64,000 bases of DNA from Bacteroidales bacterium (GTDB lineage: Bacteria; Bacteroidota; Bacteroidia; Bacteroidales; UBA932): NCBI GenBank assembly GCA_017465225.1, contig JAFTWQ010000043.1:1-64000 (forward strand), read 5' to 3'. Position numbers and translations under genes: made by a program. Shown here piece after piece: positions 52,201 through 61,023 of the stretch. The stretch's first letter is position 1. Every line of letters starts with the position of its first letter. The notes under the pieces were generated by a model. The model did no database searches. It had not been told where the DNA came from and saw nothing but the letters and a program-made list of their open reading frames with translations.

Positions 52201-53673
52201 TTAATTAGTTAATCGAAATGAAACATCTGTCGGTTCTTCTGACTCGGCAAAATCCGCTAGAGTCCTTCCGTCCAGTCTGACCTTGCCGCTCACGAATTCA
52301 GGAATATTATATGAAAACATAAGAGATCCATAGAATCTTTTCGGATTCTTCTGCGGAAGCAGGAAAGGCTTGCATGCATAGCCGGAACCATCCACATACG
52401 CGAAATATGGCCTGGTATACAGGCCGTCGCCCCGTCTGCTGCTGAACACCAGCCAGCGGCCGTCGCTGCTCCATGAATGGTAGCTTTCCACATCATCGCT
52501 GTTCAGCTCACCCATCCGGGAGATGCTGCCGTCCGCTGTATCGAGACAATGAATGTCAGCATCCTTATGCCATATCGAGAAATTTCCGTAATCGCTCAGT
52601 GTAAAGGCCAGGAGCCTTCCGTCAGGAGAGACTCTCGGGAAAGAGGCGCTGCGGCCCTGTGTGCGGGCATTGTATAATGTATCCACTTCGCCGCCGAATG
52701 ACAGCCCGTCAGGGTCGAATCCTATGCGGCAAAGGCTGTATTTGACTTCCTGATACCTTTCTGGCATAGGTGTCACGGCTTCTGCTGAGCAGAAATAAAG
52801 ATATCTTCCGTCCGGAGAGAATGTCGGGAATGTCTCGAAGGACGACCCGGATTTAAGCCTGTCGCATGAGACTATCTCATGATTGAGGACATCATATACA
52901 ACAATATCGGAATCTTCGTCAAAGACCTCGATCCTGTTCGGATCGGATGCATGAAGGACCTGGTTTGTCTTGTTTACGGAGAATGCGACATATCTTCCCG
53001 ACGGATGCCAGTACGGGTACACCAGGGAAGACATTGTCTCCGGAGTCTTCGTGTCAAGCTTTTCCAGCCTGCCGTCCATATACACATATGTACCCGCATG
53101 CTCCGATCTCATATGAAGAAGCATCCTTTCAGGATCACGGCTGCAGAAAGAGTGGCAGTTCACACAGTTTCCCCTGCCCTGCCTGTTGGAATATATCCTG
53201 CTTTCCCTGAAGCTTTCCAGATCGCGCTGGCATATGGACATCTCATTCCAGAGGCTGTACCCCGGCGGGATGAGCCTGTATGCCAGATATGGGTCTACCG
53301 GTTCTTTTGCGACATTCATCACAAAAGGATTGTATGCATACCAGCCTTCACGGGTCTTCACATAGAGCCTGAACACAAGCCCCCTGCCGGAAGCCTCCTC
53401 AAGCATCTCCTTCCACACACGGCTTCTGAAAGAGAACAGATGTCCGCGGGGACGTATCTTGATGGTACGCGAAGGCGATTCAACCTGCAGGATGACATCG
53501 GCGTCATTTCCCGTGAACTCGAAGTTCATGGGAGCTATATTCGGAGGTATGGTCACATTCCTGTAATCCGGAAAAATTTCCGGGTCTTCCCCCATGAATC
53601 CGGCCACTTCGACCTTATCCGAGCATGCGGCAAATGCTGCAACGCATGCCAGAAGCATCATTATCCTTCTCAT
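52201..53673 (-). CDS. CXXCH beta-propeller lipoprotein 4
   Basis: A 490-residue lipoprotein (signal MRRIMMLLACVAAFAAC). It has the signature IFPDYRNVTIPPNIAPMNF, CVNCH at about residues 172-176 followed by LLHMRSEHAGTYVYM, and repeats YWHPSGRYVAFSVN, TFPTFSPDGRYLYFCSA, SFPRVSPDGRLLAFTLSDYG, YHSWSSDGRWLVFSSRRGDG. The start overlaps the stop of a long-type membrane-protein gene (ATGA), and the GH10 gene follows 11 nt after its stop. This is the direct physical link between the propeller system and xylanases. Confidence 0.77.
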   Translation of the reverse strand: MRRIMMLLACVAAFAACSDKVEVAGFMGEDPEIFPDYRNVTIPPNIAPMNFEFTGNDADVILQVESPSRTIKIRPRGHLFSFRSRVWKEMLEEASGRGLVFRLYVKTREGWYAYNPFVMNVAKEPVDPYLAYRLIPPGYSLWNEMSICQRDLESFRESRIYSNRQGRGNCVNCHSFCSRDPERMLLHMRSEHAGTYVYMDGRLEKLDTKTPETMSSLVYPYWHPSGRYVAFSVNKTNQVLHASDPNRIEVFDEDSDIVVYDVLNHEIVSCDRLKSGSSFETFPTFSPDGRYLYFCSAEAVTPMPERYQEVKYSLCRIGFDPDGLSFGGEVDTLYNARTQGRSASFPRVSPDGRLLAFTLSDYGNFSIWHKDADIHCLDTADGSISRMGELNSDDVESYHSWSSDGRWLVFSSRRGDGLYTRPYFAYVDGSGYACKPFLLPQKNPKRFYGSLMFSYNIPEFVSGKVRLDGRTLADFAESEEPTDVSFRLTN

Positions 53674-55130
53674 TGCATTTCCTCCATCATCTTATACACT
53701 TCCAGAAACTGAAGTGCGATCCTCTGCGACGGATTCGCAGAAACGATATCCTCCAGATCCCCTTTAAGTCCATCATGTCTGACATAGACACCTTCTGCAG
53801 GCAGAAATGCCGCGACCTTTTCCGGATCATCGAGAAAGCGTCTCATATCCTTGGCCCATTTCCTGTACATCAATGTCCTTTCAAGTATGTCCAGATACTT
53901 TTCCGCCACCTCATACGAACCTGTCGCGAGATTGGTCTGGACAAGGATCTTAAGCTGACGGGGATCTCTCATGCCCGGAGTCATCATATTGGCATCGAAG
54001 GCCGACTGCCTTGCAGCCGCGACATATCCCCATGCCAGATACACCTTGCTCTGAAGAGACATGCCGTAACGGATGTTCGGGATCGGAGGCATCACGCCCG
54101 ATATCGCCTGCGGGTTGAAATATGGGAAGCGTTCAAGGAGATGTCCCTGTTCAGCAAGAGCAAGGTTGAGATAGCTTATGAAATAAGTCGGTCTGCGCCG
54201 GTCTGCAGTCTCTACAATACGTCCCCAATCTTCATTGTCAGCAAGATATTCTTCCTGAAGCAGACGGTAGTTTCCTTCGCTATGGACCTTTGAATAAAGG
54301 TTTCCCGCGATGAAGAATGACACCGCAATTCCGGCCAGGGCCGGGATGAGGGCATTCTTCTGCCCTATAGCAAATCTTGAGAATATCCATGAAGCCAGAA
54401 TCAGGGCCGGTACCGATGCCCAGGCATACAGCGGAAAGAAATATGTGGAAGGATTGCTGTAATACATGAACGGGGTCAGTGCGGCAGCCCATCCGCTGAC
54501 CATCGAGGTCCTGACATATATGAAGGCTGTCAGTGCAAAGACCGCCGGGAAAGCCAATGACCACAAGCCTTTCACTCCCCTGTCCGTAATCTCATACAGG
54601 CAAACTCCGACAGCAAATACAATCGCAGCGCTGCCCGAGAGATGGTACAGGAGCGGAACACCAATCAGTCCGGCCGCAAGACGCCTCTTCCAGCCCTCCG
54701 GCATCGTGACATACCACCAGAGAGCCACTATCGAAATGACGAAGGCCATATGTCCCCAATAGCGGAAATAGCCATTTTCAAGACACAGGAACATGAATGC
54801 CGCAGGGATGAAAGCGAAGCCGTCCATGGCTCCTGAAGGGCATTTCCTGCGCAGAACAGAAGCGATCAGGCAGGAGGCCGCGAAATACAGCATTGCAGCC
54901 AGCAGCGGCCCCGCAAAAGGGATTCTCATGAACTGGGTATCGAACGATGCGGCAAGCAGGGCGAATCCTCCTGTCTCACATAATGTATCCGATATATATG
55001 CCCGGTCATACAGGAACAGATCGCTGCCTTCGATATTATAGAAGCGATATTCCTGCGTGAGATATATTCCGGCAGCCATCAGCAAGGCGGCCACCGAAAA
55101 TATCAGTATGTTTCTCGTCTTTGTCTTCAT
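53670..55130 (-). CDS. Polytopic membrane protein, long type (DUF6057-like) 3
   Basis: A 486-residue protein with about eight membrane helices (ILIFSVAALLMAAGIYL; GPLLAAMLYFAASCLIASVL; AFPAVFALTAFIYV; ALIPALAGIAVSFFIAGNLY). The periplasmic helical-repeat part (about 300-480) includes LKILVQTNLATGSYEVAEKY and LDILERTLMYRKWAKDMRRF. Like the 34479 protein it ends early (LQFLEVYKMMEEMQ), without the C-terminal TYW tail. It lies 3 nt after a short-type membrane protein gene and overlaps the next propeller gene by 4 nt, so two membrane proteins are adjacent here. Confidence 0.73.
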   Translation of the reverse strand: MKTKTRNILIFSVAALLMAAGIYLTQEYRFYNIEGSDLFLYDRAYISDTLCETGGFALLAASFDTQFMRIPFAGPLLAAMLYFAASCLIASVLRRKCPSGAMDGFAFIPAAFMFLCLENGYFRYWGHMAFVISIVALWWYVTMPEGWKRRLAAGLIGVPLLYHLSGSAAIVFAVGVCLYEITDRGVKGLWSLAFPAVFALTAFIYVRTSMVSGWAAALTPFMYYSNPSTYFFPLYAWASVPALILASWIFSRFAIGQKNALIPALAGIAVSFFIAGNLYSKVHSEGNYRLLQEEYLADNEDWGRIVETADRRRPTYFISYLNLALAEQGHLLERFPYFNPQAISGVMPPIPNIRYGMSLQSKVYLAWGYVAAARQSAFDANMMTPGMRDPRQLKILVQTNLATGSYEVAEKYLDILERTLMYRKWAKDMRRFLDDPEKVAAFLPAEGVYVRHDGLKGDLEDIVSANPSQRIALQFLEVYKMMEEMQ

Positions 55131-55133
55131 AGG

Positions 55134-56534
55134 TCAGTATACATATGTCCAATATGTCCCTGCATATTTCTTCTTGGCCTGCGCAGTCTTTCCATTCTGC
55201 ATCATACCCGTAAAGTCGGTAAAGCGTTTCCAGACCTCCTCATCAATGTGATAGATATCAAGAATCCTCGGATCCTGGCTGGCAATCAGGAGCAATGCCT
55301 CCTGGTACAGATGAGGTATGCCATTCCCGTCAGGGTAAAGCCGTGGAGCAAGGAAACGGAAGAAGTCATAGAACCTTCCGCCGTCCCTGTCGGCAAGAAG
55401 TCCGCATAAAAGGTAATCCGCATATCTTGCATTGTCAGGATATCTCGACACAAGAGAAGACATGTCATTGATGAAATCCTCAAGAATGAAAGGCTCTCCT
55501 GTCATCCGGTCCAGCGGTTCAGCGTCACGGATCGCTTCAAGTTTCGGAAGACGTTCCTTCACCCATTTTCCATGAGTCAGCGAATGGTCAAGGATGTCCA
55601 TATACTTCTTCGCAAGATCATAGTCCCTGTTATCCAGATACATGTCTGTCAATGTCCTCAATGCATCGAAACTGATGCCCGGAAGCGACTGAAGCGACTG
55701 CTGGTAAGCACAATACACTACAGGATTAGCGAGGCCCAGGCTGCGATAGAATATGGTGTTGAAATTAAGCGACAGCGGGCCGTCGGCATTCTGGAACATG
55801 AAATCCCCTGAACCGGAAAGCCCGTATCTGAAAGCATAGTCAGCCAGCTTTCCTGTCTCGGCCAATGCCAGCAGGACGTATTTTCTCTTGTATGTATTCG
55901 TCAGTGATTCCTGAAGCGGGACAGTCTCAAGGATTTCCGTCCATTGCTGATGTTCTCCGAGATATTCGAGGCGGGCGATCTCCTCATGCTGCCTGCCCAT
56001 CGGGCCGTCATAGACGAAATACAATGACAATAAGGCAGCAAGCGCAGGTACTGTCATGGTAAGCCATGCCTTGCGCATGAATGCAGGTAATGTGAGCTGG
56101 AACTTACTTAAAGCCCTCACGCCCCACACCGTCGCAGCAAGAAGGGCAGCTACAGCCAGTACGGCACATGTATGTTCAAGAGTCATGTCGCCAAGCTGAA
56201 GATATACCACGGCCGGAAGGAAGAGGAAAGGTATCCAGAACAGTCTGTCCGGGTCTTTGAACAGCCTCTTCACGATGCTCCAGATGCAAAGGATAATCAA
56301 TACTGCCAACGCCGCCTGCATGGCTGCTCCTGCCAGAGGCCATGCGTAGAACTGAAGGAGAAACGCTCCACAGTATCGGAAGATTTCAGATGGGAAATGG
56401 AAGTGGACACCGGCATAATCAGGCAATGTCGAAAAGAAGCTGGCTCCTTCAAACCACCTCAACATGTAAGGATAGCAGATAAACCATCCCATCCACAGAA
56501 CCGCATATACTATTATTGTAATCAGCTTTTTCAT
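55134..56534 (-). CDS. Polytopic membrane protein, short type (DUF6057-like) A
   Basis: A 466-residue protein with about five membrane helices before residue 185 (LITIIVYAVLWMGWFICYPY; AAMQAALAVLIILCIWSIV; TCAVLAVAALLAATVWGV; WLTMTVPALAALLSLYFVYD). The stretch after helix 1 (MLRWFEGASFFSTLPDYAGV) replaces the EQxQLF stretch of the long type. The helical-repeat C-terminal half (ALRTLTDMYLDNRDYDLAKK, MDILDHSLTHGKWVKERLPK) ends KKKYAGTYWTYVY. Both ends are coupled: it overlaps the propeller gene at 56531 by 4 nt, and the next gene starts 3 nt after its stop. Confidence 0.73.
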   Translation of the reverse strand: MKKLITIIVYAVLWMGWFICYPYMLRWFEGASFFSTLPDYAGVHFHFPSEIFRYCGAFLLQFYAWPLAGAAMQAALAVLIILCIWSIVKRLFKDPDRLFWIPFLFLPAVVYLQLGDMTLEHTCAVLAVAALLAATVWGVRALSKFQLTLPAFMRKAWLTMTVPALAALLSLYFVYDGPMGRQHEEIARLEYLGEHQQWTEILETVPLQESLTNTYKRKYVLLALAETGKLADYAFRYGLSGSGDFMFQNADGPLSLNFNTIFYRSLGLANPVVYCAYQQSLQSLPGISFDALRTLTDMYLDNRDYDLAKKYMDILDHSLTHGKWVKERLPKLEAIRDAEPLDRMTGEPFILEDFINDMSSLVSRYPDNARYADYLLCGLLADRDGGRFYDFFRFLAPRLYPDGNGIPHLYQEALLLIASQDPRILDIYHIDEEVWKRFTDFTGMMQNGKTAQAKKKYAGTYWTYVY

Positions 56535-57985
56535 TTCGTACGGAATAGTTTTTCAGCCTCCTTCGGAAGCTTCACTTCAGCATTTATGAATTCTGGCACA
56601 TTGAACGATTTCAGGCGCCAGTAATTGTATCTCGGATCCTCCTGCGGGAGCAGGAAAGGCTTATGAGGCTTACCGTCCGCATCGAAATGCGCGATATAAA
56701 GACGAGTATATCTTCCGTCAAGCCTGCGGCTTCCGAACATCACCCACCTGCCGTCTGATGACCATGAGTGATAGCTGTCAGCCTCATCGGCGCAGTTCCA
56801 TCCGCCAAGGTCAACAGTTTCCATTGTCTCAAGGTCTATCATATGCAGGTCAGCCTCGCGATGCCAGATCGGGAATGTACCGTAATCAGACCTTGTATAA
56901 AGAAGAAAACGTCCGTCCGGGGAAATACGTGGATATGAAGCACTTCCGCCCTGGACTTCCGCGTTGTACAATGTATCGATCTTCTCGCCGAACCTGTTGT
57001 TGACAGGATCAAACTCCACCCGGAGCAGATCGTAGTTCATGTCATAGGACAGTTCTACGGGGAGACTGTCTGATGTATACGAAGAGAAATATAGATATTT
57101 TCCGTCCGGAGACCATGCCGGGAATGTCTCGAGGGATTCGGCTGTCAGGAATCTCGGATCAGTCATGACTTCATCCATAACCACATCATACACAAGGAGA
57201 TCGGAAGCCGTATCAAACACCTCGATCGGCTGGCTTCCCTCTGCAAAGAAGACCTGATGGGTCGTGTTTGACGAGAATGCGATGTATCTGCCTTCCGGAT
57301 GCCATGCAGGATAGGTCACGGACTTGAACCGGGATATCTTCCCGAAATCCACCTTATATGTCTTGCCGTCGCGGTGGATGATGGTGCCTCCGTTCGCCCC
57401 ACGTGCATGAAACATCATGCTGCCTGCCGAATATGACGGGAAGTGATGGCAGTTAAGACATGTCGTGGTATTCGAGTGGTTGGTCACTATTGCGGATTCC
57501 TCAAATGAGGTAAGGTCACGCTGGTAAAGACCCAGCTGGCGCCAGCTCACATATCCCGGCTCGATCAGCCTGTAGGCGGCCCAGCCGTCGATTTCATCTG
57601 CCGACACATTGATGACGAACGGCCTGTATGAAACACCATCAGGATACTCATCACTCCATGAACACACCTCCACCTGCAATTCACCGCCTTTTGCAGAAGC
57701 CAGCAGTTCGCGCCACTTGCGGAGAGGTATGTCTATGACTCCGTCCTTACCTGCAACCGTCAGCACATTCTGTCCTCTGCTTGAGGTAAAACGGGCCTGG
57801 ATCCGGTCCGCACCCTCGATCATGAAATTCATCGGAGCGATATTACACGGAACGGTAACATCCTTATAATCAGGGAAGACCGGAGCATCAGCATCTGCTG
57901 TCTCCCGGGCATCTTTCCATGAGGCACAGCCGGCCAGCAACAGAAGCAGACCGGTCAGGATGAACGTATGAAGGATGTTCCTCAT
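56531..57985 (-). CDS. CXXCH beta-propeller lipoprotein 5
   Basis: I start this gene at the ATG 57985 (MRNILHTFILTGLLLLLAGC); an in-frame TTG lies one codon upstream. The 484-residue lipoprotein has the signature VFPDYKDVTVPCNIAPMNF, CLNCHHFPSYSAGSMMFHAR at about 167-186, and repeats AWHPEGRYIAFSSNT, TFPAWSPDGKYLYFSSY, SYPRISPDGRFLLYTRSDYG, YHSWSSDGRWVMFGSRRLDG. It is very close to the 59436 protein, indicating recent duplication of a propeller/short-membrane pair. The start shares one nucleotide with the upstream stop (TGATG). Confidence 0.77.
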   Translation of the reverse strand: MRNILHTFILTGLLLLLAGCASWKDARETADADAPVFPDYKDVTVPCNIAPMNFMIEGADRIQARFTSSRGQNVLTVAGKDGVIDIPLRKWRELLASAKGGELQVEVCSWSDEYPDGVSYRPFVINVSADEIDGWAAYRLIEPGYVSWRQLGLYQRDLTSFEESAIVTNHSNTTTCLNCHHFPSYSAGSMMFHARGANGGTIIHRDGKTYKVDFGKISRFKSVTYPAWHPEGRYIAFSSNTTHQVFFAEGSQPIEVFDTASDLLVYDVVMDEVMTDPRFLTAESLETFPAWSPDGKYLYFSSYTSDSLPVELSYDMNYDLLRVEFDPVNNRFGEKIDTLYNAEVQGGSASYPRISPDGRFLLYTRSDYGTFPIWHREADLHMIDLETMETVDLGGWNCADEADSYHSWSSDGRWVMFGSRRLDGRYTRLYIAHFDADGKPHKPFLLPQEDPRYNYWRLKSFNVPEFINAEVKLPKEAEKLFRTK

Positions 57986-59439
57986 CAATTCGCTTTATAT
58001 GAATAAGCCCAATATGTATCGGCATATTTCCGGAGCGCAAGAGTGGCTTTTCCTGCATTCATAAGCGACACATAGTCGGCAAAGCGCTGCTGCGTCTCAT
58101 CGCTTACGGTGAATCCTTCCATGACTGAAGGATCAACCATGGCTATAAGTATGAGTGCCTCCTCATAAAGACGCGGTAGAGCGGTTCCGTTCGGATACTG
58201 CCACTGCGCCACATACCTGAAAAGCTTGTCGAACTTGTCGCCTTCCTCGTCAGCCAGCAATGAGCAGAGAAGAAGGTCAGCATACTTGCGGTTCTCCGGA
58301 TTGCGGTCAACCATCGAGGATATGGTATGCGTGAAATTCGAAATCGTAGCCTTATATTCGTCATGCGCATAAACAGGTTCAGCCTGCCTGATCGCTTCAA
58401 GCCTTGGCAATCTTTCCTTCACCCAGCGGCCATGACATGTAGAATGGCTCAGGATTTCGATATATTTCTTTGCCAGAGTATAGTCCTTGAGACTCAGATA
58501 TGTGTCCGCAAGGCGCCTCAATGCTGAAAAGCCCATTCCCGGCACCGACTGTACTCCCTGCTGATAAGCCTGATGGATCACAGCGTTAGGCATATCCAGG
58601 CACTGATAGAAGAGGGCATTGTAATTGAGGCACAACGGATTGATGTTGTCATAGAATATGAATCCGTCAGATCCCTTGAGGCCATAGACAAATGCATATT
58701 CGGTCAGCTGCCCGGTCTCGGACAAGGCCAGGATGGCATAACGGCGTTTCATTTCATTTTCCCATGCATCCTTGACTGAAACTTCCTTGAGTATCTCTCC
58801 CCACTCGCGGTTTTCGCCAAGATATTCGAGGTGCGCCAGCTCTTCCTGCTCCCTGTTTCTCGGATCGAGACCTACAAGGAAGAAGACCGATACTGCCACG
58901 GAAGCCAGCATGAACGCAGGATTGAGCCATTTCATCCTGAACAGGCCGGGAAGGCTCCACTCCGGCTTCCTGAACATAGTGACAATCAGCACAATAAGCA
59001 TGATGACGCCTGAGACGACGAACCAGATGACAGCCCTGTGAAGCAGAATATCCCAGAACTGCACATATATGAATACCGGCAGAGGCAGGAATGCCATCCA
59101 GAGCAGTCTTGAAGGTTCCTTGAAAAGACGGATGATGACGATGCCGGCGCAGAGAACCGGCCATACGGCAAAGAATGACTGTATGGCGGCGCCAAGTGCC
59201 GGGAACTTATAGAACTGGTGAAGGAAGGCTCCGGCATATGCCGGAAATCCCTCCGGAATGTTCCTGTACAGTGAAGAGAAGTCAGGAAGAGTGGAGAAGA
59301 ACGAAAAACCTTCCAGCCAGATGAGGAAATAGCGATAGCAGAAGAACCATATCGCCCACATGCCACAGAAAAGAAGCAATGATGCAATGGCCAGAAGCTG
59401 GCCTGGCTTGATGACTTTATTTTTCATGGCTGTACTCAT
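57985..59439 (-). CDS. Polytopic membrane protein, short type (DUF6057-like) B
   Basis: A 484-residue protein, closest to the 55134 protein. About five helices occur before residue 195 (LLAIASLLLFCGMWAIWFFC; AAIQSFFAVWPVLCAGIVII; VIWFVVSGVIMLIVLIV; FMLASVAVSVFFLVGL). The loop after helix 1 is LIWLEGFSFFSTLPDFSSLY. The helical-repeat part (ALRRLADTYLSLKDYTLAKK, IEILSHSTCHGRWVKERLPR) ends ALRKYADTYWAYSYKAN. The start overlaps the stop of the propeller gene at 59436 by 4 nt; an internal start at 59427 (MKNKV) is also possible. Confidence 0.73.
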   Translation of the reverse strand: MSTAMKNKVIKPGQLLAIASLLLFCGMWAIWFFCYRYFLIWLEGFSFFSTLPDFSSLYRNIPEGFPAYAGAFLHQFYKFPALGAAIQSFFAVWPVLCAGIVIIRLFKEPSRLLWMAFLPLPVFIYVQFWDILLHRAVIWFVVSGVIMLIVLIVTMFRKPEWSLPGLFRMKWLNPAFMLASVAVSVFFLVGLDPRNREQEELAHLEYLGENREWGEILKEVSVKDAWENEMKRRYAILALSETGQLTEYAFVYGLKGSDGFIFYDNINPLCLNYNALFYQCLDMPNAVIHQAYQQGVQSVPGMGFSALRRLADTYLSLKDYTLAKKYIEILSHSTCHGRWVKERLPRLEAIRQAEPVYAHDEYKATISNFTHTISSMVDRNPENRKYADLLLCSLLADEEGDKFDKLFRYVAQWQYPNGTALPRLYEEALILIAMVDPSVMEGFTVSDETQQRFADYVSLMNAGKATLALRKYADTYWAYSYKAN

Positions 59440-60875
59440 TTAACTGGTTCAAACAATTCCACTACTGAAGACGGCAGTTCGACCTTATCCTTTATGAACT
59501 CCGGAATATTGTACGATTTCAGACGCCATTCGTTATAACGCGGGTCCTTCTGCGGAAGCAGGAACGGCTTGTCAGGATTTCCCTCCTCATCGAGATATGC
59601 AATGTAAATGTGGGTATATCTTCCGTCCGCACGACGGCTGCCGAACATGACCCATCTGCCGTCCGATGACCATGAATGATAGCTGTCGGCCTGATCTTCA
59701 TCATTCCATACAGAGACATCAACATGCTGCATGGTCTCAAGATCGATCATACGCAGGTCCGCCTCCTCATGCCAGATCGGGAATGTGCCGTACTCTGCCC
59801 ATGTGTAAAGAAGATATCGTCCGTCAGCAGAGACACGAGGATGCGAAGCGCTTCCGCCGGAAACCGCCGCGTTGTACAGGGTGTCGATCCTTTCGCCGAA
59901 TGTACGGGTCTGCGGATCAAACTGTACCTTGAGCAGGTGATAATGCATTTCTTCAAGTTCATCGGGGAGCTTATGTGCATCTGCCGCCACATAATAGAGT
60001 TCCTTGCCATCAGGAGACCATGCGGGGAACGACTCCAGAGTCTCTTCAGTCATGAACCTTGGATCGGTAATGACCTCAGAAGTCTGCGTATCATAAAGAA
60101 GGATGTCAGATGCATAATCATACACCTCGATCGGCTTATGGCCATGGAGGTAGAATGTCTGCCTTGTCGTATTCGAGGAGAAGGCTATGAAACGGCCTTC
60201 CGGATGCCATGCAGGATAGGTCGTATTCTTCTTCGGGCCTATCTCATTGAAGTTGATCTTGGTAAGTTTACCGTCATGATACAGGATTGTGCCGCCGTTT
60301 GCACCTCTTGCATGGAACATCATGCTTTCAGATGAGTATGCAGGGAAATGATGGCAATTGAGACATGTCTCATTTGCCGTAGCATTAGTGACAATTGCCG
60401 ATTCCTCAAATGTGGAAAGATTTCGCTGATAAAGGCCGATCTGTCTCCAGCTCTTGTATCCCGGCTCGATGAGTCGGTATGCTATCCACTCATCTATCCC
60501 GGTATCCTCGACATGGATAGGAAACGGCTGGAAAGCCATACCCTGGGGATATTCCTTGCTCCAGACTGACACCTGTACATCAATATTTCCTTCTTTCGCC
60601 AGATCAAGGAGTCCGTGCCATTTCTTTAAAGGGATCTGTATGATGCCCTCCTTGCCTTTTACCCTGATGAGCTCAACGCCTTCATGGCTGAAGCTGGCCT
60701 GAATACGGTCTGCCCCCTCGACCATGAAATTCAGAGGAGCGATATTCTTCGGTATTGTAACCTCGGCATAATCCGGAAAAATCACTGACCTTGAATCTGC
60801 TGCAGATTCAGGAGTCTCCCACGACGAACATCCGGACAATAGTATGATACTCAATGAAATAAGAAGTCCACGCAT
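59436..60875 (-). CDS. CXXCH beta-propeller lipoprotein 6, first gene of the long operon
   Basis: The start is uncertain. ATG 60875 (MRGLLISLSIILLSGC) gives a compact lipoprotein signal and a leader of about 46 nt; ATG 60899 and 60911 are alternatives. The TTG at 60941 is excluded by the promoter at 60929-60959. The mature protein has the signature IFPDYAEVTIPKNIAPLNF, CLNCHHFPAYSSESMMFHAR, and repeats AWHPEGRFIAFSSNT, SFPAWSPDGKELYYVAA, SHPRVSADGRYLLYTWAEYG, YHSWSSDGRWVMFGSRRADG. It is nearly a twin of the 56531 protein. It opens an eight-gene run ending with the GH5 gene at 48438. Confidence 0.77.
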   Translation of the reverse strand: MRGLLISLSIILLSGCSSWETPESAADSRSVIFPDYAEVTIPKNIAPLNFMVEGADRIQASFSHEGVELIRVKGKEGIIQIPLKKWHGLLDLAKEGNIDVQVSVWSKEYPQGMAFQPFPIHVEDTGIDEWIAYRLIEPGYKSWRQIGLYQRNLSTFEESAIVTNATANETCLNCHHFPAYSSESMMFHARGANGGTILYHDGKLTKINFNEIGPKKNTTYPAWHPEGRFIAFSSNTTRQTFYLHGHKPIEVYDYASDILLYDTQTSEVITDPRFMTEETLESFPAWSPDGKELYYVAADAHKLPDELEEMHYHLLKVQFDPQTRTFGERIDTLYNAAVSGGSASHPRVSADGRYLLYTWAEYGTFPIWHEEADLRMIDLETMQHVDVSVWNDEDQADSYHSWSSDGRWVMFGSRRADGRYTHIYIAYLDEEGNPDKPFLLPQKDPRYNEWRLKSYNIPEFIKDKVELPSSVVELFEPVK

Positions 60876-60928
60876 CCTATTTTGGATATATGACTGCATA
60901 TGTAACGGCATTAGTAGTGTTAATCTTA

Positions 60929-60959
60929 CAAATATAGGCAATTATTATCACTACGGCAA
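60929..60959 (-). promoter_or_regulatory. Promoter of the long propeller/xylanase operon
   Basis: On the minus strand TTG (60959-60957) and TATATTTG (60936-60929) are separated by 20 nt, an ideal Bacteroidetes promoter. No other promoter is evident before 48438. Confidence 0.75.
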
Positions 60960-60994
60960 TAAAAAATCATCGGAGACCAGAGGCCTCCGATGAT
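60959..60994 (-). terminator. Terminator of the GH10 gene at 61024
   Basis: A perfect 10-bp stem (ATCATCGGAG and CTCCGATGAT) with a 9-nt loop, followed on the minus strand by TTTTTATT. It lies 29 nt after the GH10 stop and just before the promoter of the next operon. Confidence 0.92.
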
Positions 60995-61023
60995 CATATC
61001 TGATTGAGATCTAAAGGATCCTG

